The position numbers and the translations under genes were made by a program. This document shows positions 8,810-17,835 of a stretch of DNA of 64,000 bases, one piece after another. Under the pieces are notes generated by a model, which was given only the letters and a program-made list of their open reading frames with translations, was not told the DNA's origin and searched no databases. Source of the stretch: CAVTBX01 sp963733135 (lineage in GTDB: Bacteria; Actinomycetota; Thermoleophilia; Gaiellales; Gaiellaceae); contig CAVTBX010000003.1 in NCBI GenBank assembly GCA_963733135.1, positions 186,001-250,000 on the forward strand. The letters are read 5' to 3'. How positions within the stretch are numbered: position 1 is the stretch's first letter; every line of letters begins with the position of its first letter.

Positions 8810-8830
8810 CTAGCAACAGTCTGTTACTAG
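8810..8830. repeat. Dispersed 21-bp palindrome, copy 1 (CTAG-n-AACAG-W-CTGTT-n-CTAG)
   Basis: An inverted repeat with arms CTAG/AACAG and CTGTT/CTAG around a single central T. It lies between the convergent DUF429 and phosphoesterase genes, and its right end contains the stop of the latter. The same core (AACAG-W-CTGT) recurs at 45396-45410 and 45456-45476. It could act as a bidirectional terminator or a protein-binding site. Confidence 0.75.
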
Positions 8831-10401
8831 GCCGGCTGGCTCCAGCCTGCCTCCGGTGTCCAGACCACCTCGTCCTCGAGCGGCGGGTCGGCCTCGTGCT
8901 CACCGCAGCCGGTGGCGGCGAAACAGCGGATCCGGACCTCCTCCTCGGTCGCGTCGACCCGCAGGAAACTCTTGAAGAACGGTGAACGATCCCAGTCCCA
9001 GAACGGGTAGTAGATCTCCGAGAAGTGGCCGCTTGGGAGCCAGCGGACGATCTCCGCGGCACTGCGCTCGCGTTTCGTCGGCTCGACGGCCTCGCGTTCG
9101 GGAGGCACGCCTGTCCACTCCGACACGATCGTCTCGGCCGCTGAAGGGCGGATGGGCAGCTCGTCAGGGTCGGGCAGCCGACTCCGGATCAGGCGACCCA
9201 GTCGCCGGTCCGCGAGCTCCCGGAACTTTGTCGCGTAGAGCTCGCTGAAGAACGACAAAGAGTCGGCGCGAAGCGGATAGAGGCGCACGTCGCGCTCGAG
9301 GATCGGTGGCAAGCCCTGCGTGGGGTTCGGTGCGTCGATCCGGGCCACCGTGTGAGTCCCCTGCGTAAACGCCCCGCCGCCTCCGCAGACGATGTACTGG
9401 ATCGTCCGATCGCCGGGCGCAGCCACCGGATAGCGCTGGTAGTTGTGGATCTCGCCCGAGAGGAACGCGACGACGCCGTGTGCCGGATCGCGGACGAGAT
9501 CGTCGAGCGTGCCGCCGCTCTCCAGAACAGGCGGCTCGTACTTGCCTTCGAACCAGATCGTCTTGCCGGCGACCACGAGCTTCGGCCGGTCGTCGCTGCG
9601 CGCCGTCTCTCGAAACCAGCGCTCCTGGTCTCGATCGATCGAGCCGCGGATGCCGACGTCCAAGCCGAGGATGAGGATCGGCCCGGCGTCGAGCGCGAAG
9701 TACGGGCCCGGTTGACTGGGCTGAGGCACCTGCCGGCGCCGCTCGCCCCGCGCTGCGCGCGCGGCCTCGTCCGGTGGTGCCGGCTTGCGCCAAAAAGGAC
9801 GGATGACGCGCGGCACCGTCCCGAGCACGCCGACCGGCTCGTCGTCTCGCCCGCAGAGGTGGAACATGAAGCCGAAGAGCCCGCCGTCGTCCCAGTCGTG
9901 GTTCCCCGGGACGGCGTAGATCGGCTTCCGGTAGTCCCGGTATGGGAGGTAGAGCTTCCGCGGGTAGTCGTTCGCATCGCCCGCCGGATAGACGACGTCG
10001 CTCGCGATCACCATGAAGTCGGTGCCGTCGCCGACGCGGAGGAGCGGCGGCACGACCGCGAACTGCGACACATCGCCCTCGCCCGGGTCGCCGAGGACCA
10101 GCAGCGAGCTTCGGTCTCGAGGCAGCCCGGTCTGCACCACGAGGTCGCCTCGCACGTCCGCCATCCAGGCGCGGCGCTGGTCGTTCGATGGGTCGTGGAG
10201 CTTCGCCAGCTTCTCGTTTCGCGCCGTTCGTCCGGTCTGGAGCGACCAGCGGAACTGACGCACGGGACCGGGCCGCAACTCCCCGGTTTCCGTGGGAACT
10301 GCGTGGGCCTCGGCGAGGAGATCGTGGTAGCTCCCCTCCTCGCGGCAGCGCCAGCCCGCTTCGCGCTCGGAGCGCGCCGAGCCCTGATCTCGGGCTGTCA
10401 C
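8827..10401 (-). CDS. Calcineurin-like metallophosphoesterase
   Basis: 524 aa from GTG 10401, overlapping the upstream stop as GTGA. Metallophosphoesterase blocks appear in order: LVLGDPGEGD (102-110, a GDxG variant), ASDVVYPAG (133-141, matching GDxxY/G), PGNHDW (165-170) and later FLSGEIHNYQRY (the GHxH-like block). These bind a dinuclear metal centre. The N-terminal 95 residues and the C-terminal 150 or so are extra to the catalytic core and unfamiliar. There is no signal peptide, so it is cytosolic. The substrate cannot be inferred. Confidence 0.85.
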   Translation of the reverse strand: MTARDQGSARSEREAGWRCREEGSYHDLLAEAHAVPTETGELRPGPVRQFRWSLQTGRTARNEKLAKLHDPSNDQRRAWMADVRGDLVVQTGLPRDRSSLLVLGDPGEGDVSQFAVVPPLLRVGDGTDFMVIASDVVYPAGDANDYPRKLYLPYRDYRKPIYAVPGNHDWDDGGLFGFMFHLCGRDDEPVGVLGTVPRVIRPFWRKPAPPDEAARAARGERRRQVPQPSQPGPYFALDAGPILILGLDVGIRGSIDRDQERWFRETARSDDRPKLVVAGKTIWFEGKYEPPVLESGGTLDDLVRDPAHGVVAFLSGEIHNYQRYPVAAPGDRTIQYIVCGGGGAFTQGTHTVARIDAPNPTQGLPPILERDVRLYPLRADSLSFFSELYATKFRELADRRLGRLIRSRLPDPDELPIRPSAAETIVSEWTGVPPEREAVEPTKRERSAAEIVRWLPSGHFSEIYYPFWDWDRSPFFKSFLRVDATEEEVRIRCFAATGCGEHEADPPLEDEVVWTPEAGWSQPA

Positions 10402-10988
10402 TGCGGCCCGTGCTTGCCCGCGTCCCAGCTCACGCCGAGGGTCGAGCCGGCGAATGCAGTGGGCGTCCCCTCCAGATCGGTCGCCATCGTGTCGTTCCAG
10501 CGGTTCAGGAACCCGAAGAGCGCGACGACGGAGAGAAGCTCCACGATCTGGCCGTCGTCCCAGTGGCGGCGCAGCTCCTCGAAGTGCGAGGTCGTAACCG
10601 CGTTCGGAACGAGCGACGCATCGCGCGCCAGCCGAAGGGCGGCCCGCTCCGCGTCATCGAAGTGTGCGCTCGTCTCGAACTCCCAGATCGCGGCGATCTT
10701 CTCGTCCGGAACGCCCCGCATGCGGGCATCGACCGCCTCGTGCGCCTGGCAATACCGGCAGCCGGCCGCTCGGCTCGCGACCATGGCGAGCAGCGGCTTC
10801 AGGCCCTTCGGCACCGTGCCGACGCGCCAGATCGCTGTGATCAGATCCGAGAGCGCGCGGACGGTCTCGGGTCGCCGCGCCATCGTGTAGAGACTGTTCG
10901 GGACGAACGAGAGCGTCTCGTCGTAGCGCTCCCACAGGTCCTCGAGCTCGGGCGCGTCCTCGCGACGGAGTGGCTCTAGGTGCGCCAT
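10398..10988 (-). CDS. AhpD/carboxymuconolactone decarboxylase-like protein
   Basis: 196 aa from ATG 10988. The motif CRYCQAHE (Cys77, Cys80, His83) is the redox-active CxxC-xx-H of the AhpD/CMD fold, and the helical context (LSDLITAIWRVGTVP before it, LARDASLVPNAVT after it) fits. AhpD-like proteins act as peroxidase or disulfide-exchange partners; true decarboxylases lack this Cys pair. It is co-transcribed with the phosphoesterase (4-bp GTGA overlap) and with the serine hydrolase, whose stop sits at its start. Confidence 0.88.
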   Translation of the reverse strand: MAHLEPLRREDAPELEDLWERYDETLSFVPNSLYTMARRPETVRALSDLITAIWRVGTVPKGLKPLLAMVASRAAGCRYCQAHEAVDARMRGVPDEKIAAIWEFETSAHFDDAERAALRLARDASLVPNAVTTSHFEELRRHWDDGQIVELLSVVALFGFLNRWNDTMATDLEGTPTAFAGSTLGVSWDAGKHGPQ

Positions 10989-11747
10989 CTACAGCCCTCG
11001 AAGGAGCCGCCGTGCGACACCCTTGATCGTGCGCTCGCCGTAGGCCTGGCTCGGGTTCCACTGAGTCAGGATCGCGAGCGAGATCCTTTGCTCGGCGCGA
11101 CGCAGCAGGGCGACCTGGTGCGTGACCCGCCCCGTGCCCGATCCCCAGCCGCCCTTGAAGTGGACCCTCCAGCCCTCGGGCTTCACCGGCGGGATGCCCC
11201 AGCGCTGCGGCCCGATCACGGTGGCGAGGAGGCGCATCCCGTAGCGCCGGTGGCGCCTCGGCAAGTGGGTGTCGATCTCCCGGAAGAAGCGAGCCTGGTC
11301 GCGCGAGCTGATCTCCGAGTGGCCCCAGATCGGCATATGGAACACGAACCTCCGCATGCCGGCCCGGCGAGCCACGCGGTAGACGCCCGAGCTGCCCACG
11401 ATCCCGATGATCCGCGTCGCCGGCTCGTTGGCCGACCAACGGATCATCGGGCGAAGCAGCGACTTGTCGTCGCTCGTCAGCTCACGCTGGCGAACGGAAT
11501 CGCGGCGGAGGTACGCGACGAGGAGCATCGCCTTCAGGACGCTCGCCGACGGTGCTACGCGGTGTGCGTTCGAGCCATGGATCCGCCCGCCGAGATCCGT
11601 GACGGCGAAATAGACCGTTCCCTGCCGCGTGTCGGCCCAGGCTCGGGCGCGCTCGACCTTCTCGTCCCAGCTAAGGGCGGCAGCGGCCGTGCCGGCCATG
11701 AGAGCCGTGGCGAGCACAGCTACCGAAACCAAGACCCCCTTCCGCAC
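10989..11747 (-). CDS. Secreted serine hydrolase of beta-lactamase/PBP fold
   Basis: 252 aa from ATG 11747. Residues 1-24 form a Sec signal peptide (TAAAA cleavage region). The active-site motifs of class A beta-lactamase-like proteins are present: S-V-L-K (Ser69-Lys72), S-A-N (105-107, the SDN-type loop) and F-K-G-G-W-G (KTG-like, in the last quarter). The sequence is divergent and Arg-rich. It could be a beta-lactamase or a DD-peptidase-like enzyme; resistance function cannot be claimed from sequence alone. Its start abuts the stop of the dioxygenase gene. Confidence 0.78.
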   Translation of the reverse strand: MRKGVLVSVAVLATALMAGTAAAALSWDEKVERARAWADTRQGTVYFAVTDLGGRIHGSNAHRVAPSASVLKAMLLVAYLRRDSVRQRELTSDDKSLLRPMIRWSANEPATRIIGIVGSSGVYRVARRAGMRRFVFHMPIWGHSEISSRDQARFFREIDTHLPRRHRRYGMRLLATVIGPQRWGIPPVKPEGWRVHFKGGWGSGTGRVTHQVALLRRAEQRISLAILTQWNPSQAYGERTIKGVARRLLRGL

Positions 11748-12652
11748 TAGTCGAGAGGTTGGCCTAGCGCCTGGAGCTGCCCGCGCTCGATCTCGATCGC
11801 CTCGGCGTCGAAGCGGAAGTACGTCCGCGGCGGCAGCGTGCCCCAGACGTTCGACGAGTGCGGCGTGTCGTCCCAGTCGCGCGGCTTGTGATCAGGTGGA
11901 AGCTGCTCCATATCCGCGTAGAGCTCGACGATGAGCTCCTCCTCCGGGATTCGGATGTACGCGAAGAGGCTCGCGGCGACCCCATGCCTGCCGGGTCCCC
12001 AGATCACCCAACGGCCGTGCTTGGCCAGATGGTCGAGCGCGACCCGCATCTCCCCGAAATCGACGAGCTCGAGGGCGAAGTGGTGGAAGTGCGCCGGTTC
12101 CTTCTGGAGGAGCGCATGAACGTGGTGATCGGCGTTCAGGTGAAGCCAGATGCCCTCGTCGCCGAGCCGGTCTGTGACCTTGAAACCGAGCTCGTCGCAG
12201 TAGAACGACGCCATGCGGGCTGCGTCCGAGGTCACGCAGTTCACGTGGCCGACCTTGCGTGGGTGGAGGCCCGGCAGCTCGGTCGAGAACCGGCCGACAT
12301 CGGGGAACTCGCTCTCGCGCTCCGCCCATTCGACGATCTCGGCGCCGTGGCCGTCGGGGTCACGCAGGAAGAGCGACGGTGAACGGCCGCCAGGGCGCTC
12401 GTGGATCTCGCCGTCGAGCGTGACATCGGCGAGCTCAACGCCTGGCCGAAGCTCCCAGCCTGCATGGTCGAAGCCCGGCTCGTCGGATTGGATGAGCTCG
12501 AGGCCGTAGTCCTCGAACGCACACCTGAGGTACGCGCGATCCGGGTGGCGCTCCCCAAGCGTGAAGCCGAACTCGCGCGACCAGCGCTCGACCGCCTCGT
12601 CGAGGTCCGCTACGCGCAGCGCGACGTGATGAATGCCCACCAGTTCGTTCAT
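11747..12652 (-). CDS. Extradiol ring-cleavage dioxygenase (VOC family, HpaD-like)
   Basis: 301 aa from ATG 12652, preferred over ATG 12658 because the Shine-Dalgarno GGAGG is 8 bp from the former and 2 bp from the latter. It has two vicinal-oxygen-chelate modules: N-terminal GIHHVALRV and C-terminal VGHVNCVTSDA, FHHFALELVD and ELIVELYAD, which supply the 2-His-1-Glu Fe(II) ligands. Such enzymes open catechols next to the hydroxyls. With HpaB, HpaE-like and HpaG-like genes upstream, the likely substrate is homoprotocatechuate or a related catechol. Confidence 0.88.
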   Translation of the reverse strand: MNELVGIHHVALRVADLDEAVERWSREFGFTLGERHPDRAYLRCAFEDYGLELIQSDEPGFDHAGWELRPGVELADVTLDGEIHERPGGRSPSLFLRDPDGHGAEIVEWAERESEFPDVGRFSTELPGLHPRKVGHVNCVTSDAARMASFYCDELGFKVTDRLGDEGIWLHLNADHHVHALLQKEPAHFHHFALELVDFGEMRVALDHLAKHGRWVIWGPGRHGVAASLFAYIRIPEEELIVELYADMEQLPPDHKPRDWDDTPHSSNVWGTLPPRTYFRFDAEAIEIERGQLQALGQPLD

Positions 12653-12692
12653 CGCCATGACCTCCCCGCGGGAAATGCTCGCATTCCCGCGG

Positions 12693-13193
12693 CTAACCGA
12701 GCCTGCCCATGCTCGGGAGTTTGCTGTATCCGCCCTTGAAGAAGACGAGGGGACTGCCCCCGTTCGAGCTCGCCGCGCAGTCCTCCACCCGGCCGAGCAC
12801 GATGTCGTGATCGCCCGCCTGGACGACATCGTCGACGGCGCAGATCAGGTAGCCCAGGGCGCCGGGAATGAGAGGCAGCCCGAGATGGCCGACGATGACG
12901 TCGAGCCCCTCGAAGTGATCCTGCCCGGGCTTGGCAAAGCGCTGCGAGACCTCCTCCTGGTTCTCGGCCAGGATGTTGACGGCGAAGTGGCCGGCAGACT
13001 GGATGGCCAACGCCGTTCGCGCACCGCACGCGAGGCAGGCAAGCACGAGCATCGGATCGAGCGAGACCGAGGTGAACGAGTTCGCGGTCATGCCGTGCAG
13101 CTCGCCCTCGTGCACGGTGGTGATCACGCTCACGCCCGTCGGGAAATGCCCCATTACCCGGCGGAACTCGAGCGGATCGACCGACGCAGTCAT
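12693..13193 (-). CDS. Flavin reductase of a two-component monooxygenase (HpaC-like)
   Basis: 166 aa from ATG 13193, overlapping the oxygenase stop as ATGA. The sequence MGHFPTGVSVITT, HGMTANSFTSVSLDPML and HFAVNILAENQ is the flavin-reductase-like domain that binds FMN/FAD. It should reduce flavin with NAD(P)H and hand it to the HpaB-type oxygenase encoded just upstream; the 4-bp overlap supports the partnership. Confidence 0.92.
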   Translation of the reverse strand: MTASVDPLEFRRVMGHFPTGVSVITTVHEGELHGMTANSFTSVSLDPMLVLACLACGARTALAIQSAGHFAVNILAENQEEVSQRFAKPGQDHFEGLDVIVGHLGLPLIPGALGYLICAVDDVVQAGDHDIVLGRVEDCAASSNGGSPLVFFKGGYSKLPSMGRLG

Positions 13194-14656
13194 TCCTGGA
13201 GGAACTGCTCCACGAGGTCGGTCGCATGCTCCTTGTCGGCGAGCAGGTAGGCGAGCGCCGTCATCCGGAAGGAGTCCTGGAGGTAGAACCGCTCGTACAG
13301 CTCACCACGCCCACCGAGGGCCGAGCCGACGAAGTCCCAGGCGAGGCGAAAGGCCCGGACGCGCTGTTCCGCCGAGGCGTTCCGAGCCTGGAAATACCGC
13401 TCCAGGTACGGCCTGATCTCCTCCGCATCGAAATCGGCCTTGGACGGCGTCGCCATGAATCCGCCGCCGCCGATCAGCTGGATGAGCTCGATCGTCCGCG
13501 GCACCCATTTCGGCATGAGGCCGCGGAGCGCGACGAAGCTGCGCTCGTCGGGGACCCAGTCGTCCGAGCCCTCGGCGCCGAAGGAACCCGCTTCGGCCGC
13601 GATAATCCCAGCCCGCGTCATCTCGAGCATCGACCAGATCTCGCCGAGCTTCTCCTGGACATGGTCGAACGAGTTCACGCCCGTCATGTCCGCCAGCGTG
13701 TGCGCGAGCCCGAACGCGAACTCAAGCTTCGCCCAGGCCCGCGTCATGGCCTGGTGGATGATGTGCGCGCGCCAGTGCGAGTCGGTGATGACCTCGCTGT
13801 GGAGCTTTGGATCGCCGTCGAGGAAGACCCGGTCGCGTGGCACCTCGACGTCGTCGAATACGACGACGGCGTCCATCTCGTCGAAGCGGCTCGAGAGCGG
13901 GTAGTCGAAGGACGGCCGCTGCACCGAGTACGAGTCGCGGCAGATGAACTTGAGGCCCGGCGTCGCCATCGGGATCGAGAAGCAGATCGCGTACTTCGCG
14001 TCCTGAAGCCGAAGATCGGAGCCTGGATAGACCGCGAGCTCGTCCGAGAAGGGCGCGAGCGTCGCGAGCATCCGAGCCCCGCGGACGAGGATGCCGTTCT
14101 CGGTGTCCTCGACCTTGTGGAGCGAGACCTCGCCGCCGACTTGCTCTGCCTCGGGCACCGAGCGGTCGACCTGCGGGTTCACAAGCGTGTGCGTGAGGGA
14201 CAGGTCGTTGTCCCGCATCAGCTTCTGGTAGCGGACGAGGTTCTCGGCGCCCTCTTCGTTGCCGTAGCGCGCCCAGACGTCTGCGCGAGCGGCGAAGCAG
14301 GCGAAGGTGTAGTTCAGGTAGTCGGGGGTGCGACCCATCATCCCGACGGTCGCGTCCGCGATCCCCTTCGAGGCGTCGCGCCGGCGCTCGAGGTCAGCCT
14401 GGCTCTTAGGCTCGATGTGCGTGACGCTCACGGGCTGACCCGTCTCGGGCGACTCCATCAGGAACCGATCGGGATCCTCGTGCTGGAGATCGAAGAGCCG
14501 GGCGAGCGAGCGAGCGGCGCCCTCGAGCTTGGGGTGCTGCGATGGATCGGTGACCTTCTCGCCTTCGAGCCAGACCTCCCGCTCGTCGCCGCGCAGCCCC
14601 TGGAGGAACTGCTCGCCGGTTCGCGCTCCTGTCGTCTTGCTCGTGTCGATCGCCAT
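13190..14656 (-). CDS. hpaB: 4-hydroxyphenylacetate 3-monooxygenase, oxygenase component (HpaB family)
   Basis: 488 aa from ATG 14656, the standard family length. Typical HpaB features are RTGEQFLQGLRG at the N-terminus, the THTLVNPQVDRS block, FVALRG and the RNASAEQRVR region near the C-terminus. HpaB uses FADH2 supplied by a separate reductase to hydroxylate phenols ortho to the OH, converting 4-hydroxyphenylacetate to homoprotocatechuate. HpaB-family enzymes also act on other phenols, so the exact substrate is inferred from the cluster. It is followed by its reductase and preceded by the aldehyde dehydrogenase, whose stop is 5 bp away. Confidence 0.88.
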   Translation of the reverse strand: MAIDTSKTTGARTGEQFLQGLRGDEREVWLEGEKVTDPSQHPKLEGAARSLARLFDLQHEDPDRFLMESPETGQPVSVTHIEPKSQADLERRRDASKGIADATVGMMGRTPDYLNYTFACFAARADVWARYGNEEGAENLVRYQKLMRDNDLSLTHTLVNPQVDRSVPEAEQVGGEVSLHKVEDTENGILVRGARMLATLAPFSDELAVYPGSDLRLQDAKYAICFSIPMATPGLKFICRDSYSVQRPSFDYPLSSRFDEMDAVVVFDDVEVPRDRVFLDGDPKLHSEVITDSHWRAHIIHQAMTRAWAKLEFAFGLAHTLADMTGVNSFDHVQEKLGEIWSMLEMTRAGIIAAEAGSFGAEGSDDWVPDERSFVALRGLMPKWVPRTIELIQLIGGGGFMATPSKADFDAEEIRPYLERYFQARNASAEQRVRAFRLAWDFVGSALGGRGELYERFYLQDSFRMTALAYLLADKEHATDLVEQFLQE

Positions 14657-14661
14657 AGGGC

Positions 14662-16110
14662 TTAGTGCCTCCTCGAGATTGTCTTCACGTCTGCGTAGAA
14701 GTCGAAGCTGTGGATTCCGCCCTCACGGCCGATGCCGGAGTGCTTGGCGCCACCAAACGGCGCCGAGAGGTCCCGGACGTAGAAACAGTTGGCCCAGGTC
14801 GTGCCGGCCGTGAGTCGCTCGCCGAGGCGGTCGATCCGGTTCTCGTCCTCGGTGAAGAGCGTGGCCGCGAGTCCGTACTCGGTGTCGTTGGCAAGGCGGA
14901 CGGCCTCGTCCTCGTCCCTGAAGGACTGAAAGGTGAGCACCGGGCCGAACACCTCGGCCTGGACGATCTCCATGTCCTGGCTCACGTCGGTGAAGAGCGT
15001 GGGCTCGTAGTAGAGGCCTCCGAGCTCGGGCGACACACGGCCTCCGATGACGAGGCGGGCTCCGTCGGCCCGTGCGCGGTCGACGAACCCTTCGACCCGC
15101 TCGAGATGCTCGCGGGTGATGAGGGGGCCGATGTGCGTGTCGGGCTCGCGCGGATCGCCGAGCTTGCGCTCGTCGACGTCCGCGAGGAAGCGCTCGAGGA
15201 ACTCGTCCGCTATCGAGGTCTCGACGAGCAGGCGCGTGCCTGCGAGACAGATCTGGCCTGCGTGGTCGTACTGGTAGGTCGCCTTCTCGACCGCGAGATC
15301 GAGATCGGCATCGGCGAAGACGAGGAACGGCGACTTGCCGCCGAGCTCCAACGAGACCGGGACGATGTTCTCGGCGGCGGCCTTGCCGATCTCCCGCGCC
15401 GTCGGCACGGAGCCCGTGAAAGAGATGCGGTCGATTCCGGGGTGCGAGACGAGGGCGGCGCCCGCCTCTTCGCCGATCCCCTGGACGACGTTCAGGACAC
15501 CGGGCGGTAGGTCCGCTTCCGCGGTGAAGTCAGCAAGGAGGGAGCACGTGAGCGGCGCCCACTCGGGCGGCTTCAGGACTGCGGTGCACCCGGCCGCGAG
15601 CGCTGGCCCGACCTTCCAGGTGGAGAGCATGAACGGCGCGTTCCAGGGCGTGATGAGGGCGGCGACGCCAGACGGGTCGTGGCGCGTCTGGTGACGATGG
15701 TCGTTGGCGGCCCAGATTCGCTCGTCCAGGTCGAGCGCGTACTGGGCGAAGAAGCGGACGTTGAGCGCTCCGCGCTTCATGACGCGGAGCCGTGAGGCTT
15801 CGAGCAGCGACCCATTGTCGACCGTCTCGAGTGCAGCCAGACGCTCGACGTTCGCCTCGATCACATCGGCGAGCCGGAAGAGGTGCTCGGCGCGACCCTC
15901 GGGGCCAAGCGTCGCCCAGGCGGGGAACGCTTCCCGAGCAGCCCGAACGGCAGCGTCGACCTCGGCAGCACCCCCGCGCGCGACCTCTGCGAGCGGGCAC
16001 TCGTCGATCGGCGAGATGTCCGTGAACGCGTCGTCGGAGCCGACGCGCTGGCCGCCGATGAAGTGAAGCGGAGAGACGTCGACCCCGGCAACAGTCGCTG
16101 TGGCCACCAC
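14662..16110 (-). CDS. Aldehyde dehydrogenase (HpaE-like, CHMS dehydrogenase candidate)
   Basis: 482 aa from GTG 16110, placed 6 bp after a strong Shine-Dalgarno GGGAGGGG (a second GTG at 16107 is the alternative). The catalytic residues are Glu255 (in SLELGGKS) and Cys288 (in GQICLAGTR), with the NAD-binding block FTGSVPTAREIG at 231-242. The family oxidises aldehydes to acids with NAD(P)+. Cluster context suggests oxidation of 5-carboxymethyl-2-hydroxymuconate semialdehyde, the ring-cleavage product, but broad ALDH homology alone would not prove it. Confidence 0.88.
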   Translation of the reverse strand: MVATATVAGVDVSPLHFIGGQRVGSDDAFTDISPIDECPLAEVARGGAAEVDAAVRAAREAFPAWATLGPEGRAEHLFRLADVIEANVERLAALETVDNGSLLEASRLRVMKRGALNVRFFAQYALDLDERIWAANDHRHQTRHDPSGVAALITPWNAPFMLSTWKVGPALAAGCTAVLKPPEWAPLTCSLLADFTAEADLPPGVLNVVQGIGEEAGAALVSHPGIDRISFTGSVPTAREIGKAAAENIVPVSLELGGKSPFLVFADADLDLAVEKATYQYDHAGQICLAGTRLLVETSIADEFLERFLADVDERKLGDPREPDTHIGPLITREHLERVEGFVDRARADGARLVIGGRVSPELGGLYYEPTLFTDVSQDMEIVQAEVFGPVLTFQSFRDEDEAVRLANDTEYGLAATLFTEDENRIDRLGERLTAGTTWANCFYVRDLSAPFGGAKHSGIGREGGIHSFDFYADVKTISRRH

Positions 16111-16279
16111 TATCGGCCCCTCCCGCCTGGGGTTTGAGTTACACGTGCGCGCCGCGCGCGCGGCCCCACCCGGGTGGGGAGAGAACCACCCGCCACCCGG
16201 CTCGAGCCTATCGCCGAGAAGCGCGCGAGTGTGTGCCGCTCTGTGCCGAGAGCGTGAAACTTCCTCACCACCCGGTGGC
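16111..16279. promoter_or_regulatory. Intergenic region with a perfect 16-bp palindrome
   Basis: 169 bp between the HpaG-like gene and the aldehyde dehydrogenase. At 16164-16179 it holds the perfect palindrome CCCCACCC/GGGTGGGG, next to an alternating GCGC tract (16148-16162). The palindrome could terminate the upstream gene's transcript or bind a regulator of the genes downstream. It is the only sizeable gap inside the aromatic cluster and may divide it into two transcription units. Confidence 0.5.
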
Positions 16280-17002
16280 TCACGCGGTCTCCTCGGGGAC
16301 GGCCAACGCAACGTGCCTGGCGTTCGGCGTGTCCTCCGGCATGACGCCGACCGGCGCCAGCTCCTCCTTCGCCTCGACGACCCGGTTCGAGAGCCGGCCG
16401 ATGCCGTCCACCTCGACCTCCACCACGTCGCCGGGCTCGACCGGACGCGAGTTCGCAGGCGTGCCGGTCAGGAGGATGTCGCCGGGCTCGAGCGTGATCA
16501 GCCGTGACAGGTCGGCGAGCATGTACGCGAACGAAAAGAGGAGCTCGCTGGTCGAGCCCTCTTGGACGACCTCGCCGTTCACGTACGTTCGAACCGTCAG
16601 GGCGGTCGGGTCGACATCGCCGGCGTCCACGAGCTCGGGCCCAATCGGGCAGAAGCCGTCCTGGCCCTTCACGCGCAGCATCGAGCCACGATCGGCATGG
16701 CGGAAGTCATGCACGCCGAAGTCGTTTGCCACGGAGTACGCGTCGACGTACTCGAGCGCCTCAGCCTCCGCGACGCGCTTCATCCGTCGCCCCACGACGA
16801 GCGCGACCTCACCCTCGTAGTTGAGGTACCGGCATCCGACGGGCCGCACGATCTCGTCGCCGTGCCTGGCAAGGGTGCTCGGCGGCTTCAGGAAGTACGA
16901 GGGAACGTCCGGCGTCTGGGCCGCGTACTCCTCCACCCTGCTCGGGTAGTTCAGGTGTACGGCCACGATCTTCGACGGGCTGAGCTCGACCGGGCGCTTC
17001 AC
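16280..17002 (-). CDS. FAH-family isomerase/decarboxylase (HpaG-like)
   Basis: 240 aa from GTG 17002, overlapping the upstream stop as GTGA. The FAH fold is shown by YLNYEGEVALVVG (metal-binding Glu residues), VANDFGVHDFR and the signature GDILLTGTPANS. In the homoprotocatechuate pathway, proteins of this kind decarboxylate 5-oxopent-3-ene-1,2,5-tricarboxylate and isomerise the product. One domain of about 240 aa is present rather than the fused double-domain HpaG of enterics. Assignment rests on family plus cluster. Confidence 0.85.
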   Translation of the reverse strand: MKRPVELSPSKIVAVHLNYPSRVEEYAAQTPDVPSYFLKPPSTLARHGDEIVRPVGCRYLNYEGEVALVVGRRMKRVAEAEALEYVDAYSVANDFGVHDFRHADRGSMLRVKGQDGFCPIGPELVDAGDVDPTALTVRTYVNGEVVQEGSTSELLFSFAYMLADLSRLITLEPGDILLTGTPANSRPVEPGDVVEVEVDGIGRLSNRVVEAKEELAPVGVMPEDTPNARHVALAVPEETA

Positions 17003-17835
17003 TCGACCGTCCTGCCGCCGTCGACGGTGTAGGCGAAACTGAGCCAGAAGCCCTTGCCGACTTCGAGCGGGGCGAGGAGCGAGAGCTCGTCGGCCGGCGA
17101 CTCGAGGAACCGGAGCGTGGCATCGCCTTCCCAGATGGGAGAAACCTCACGATCCTCGCCGCCCGCCCAGACATGCTCCGCGAGCGCATCGCCGCCCTTC
17201 TCCCACTCGGGGAAGTACCGCGTGTTGAAGAGTGGCGGCGAGTTCACGGTCGGCCCCTCGGCAGACTCGCCGGTCAGCGTCAGCGTCGCCTCTGCCAGCC
17301 GCCGGTCGAAGGACGCGAGGCTCGCGCCGAACCGACCGCCCGGCTCGAGGCGCGGACCGGCCTTCCCCACGGTCACAGCTCGCGTCATCCAGATCGAGCC
17401 CGGCTTCTTGGGGAACCCTTGCACGAGCCCGCGGACGAGCGGCATGCCCTGATCAACCCACATGAACGGGCAGCGCGTCACCGGCTCGCCGCGGTACTCG
17501 GCCGCGAGGACGACGAAGAACTCTTTGTACTGCGCGCGCACGGGGTCGAGCAGCTCCTCATAGGAGTCGGAGCAGGACTGCCAGTCCGCGAAGATCGCCG
17601 CCGCAGCGCCGAGATCGGGCCCGCCGTCAAGCTCGGGAGGCAAGAAGGCACGGGCCACCTCGGGCTCCATTCGGTATTCGACGATCAAGAGGTCGCCGGA
17701 GTAGTGCCACGGCGGCGCCGGAACGAGTGAGGACCGGCCGGTCTGAGTTCGCGGCAGCGAGTAACCGCGCAGCCGCTCGCCTATCCCCCGCTCTGTTTGC
17801 GTCACCGCCCTCCCTTCGCGCGCCAGCGTACTCAT
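16999..17835 (-). CDS. Acetoacetate decarboxylase (ADC) family protein
   Basis: 278 aa from ATG 17835; GTG 17805, with GGGAGG 3-4 bp upstream, is a credible shorter start. The motif VQGFPKKPG carries the adjacent Lys pair that in acetoacetate decarboxylase forms the Schiff base, and LVEYRMEPEVARAFLPPEL and FFVVLAAEYRG fit the fold. ADC-family members include decarboxylases and aldolase/dehydratase-like enzymes. Its presence at the head of an aromatic meta-cleavage operon is unusual; it might act on a keto-acid ring-cleavage product. The function is open. Confidence 0.82.
   Translation of the reverse strand: MSTLAREGRAVTQTERGIGERLRGYSLPRTQTGRSSLVPAPPWHYSGDLLIVEYRMEPEVARAFLPPELDGGPDLGAAAAIFADWQSCSDSYEELLDPVRAQYKEFFVVLAAEYRGEPVTRCPFMWVDQGMPLVRGLVQGFPKKPGSIWMTRAVTVGKAGPRLEPGGRFGASLASFDRRLAEATLTLTGESAEGPTVNSPPLFNTRYFPEWEKGGDALAEHVWAGGEDREVSPIWEGDATLRFLESPADELSLLAPLEVGKGFWLSFAYTVDGGRTVE

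Noticed and set aside
10989..11747. Calling the serine hydrolase an antibiotic-resistance beta-lactamase
   Set aside because: The Ser-x-x-Lys, S-A-N and KGG motifs support the fold, but the divergence and missing class A Omega-loop glutamate motif do not allow a resistance claim.
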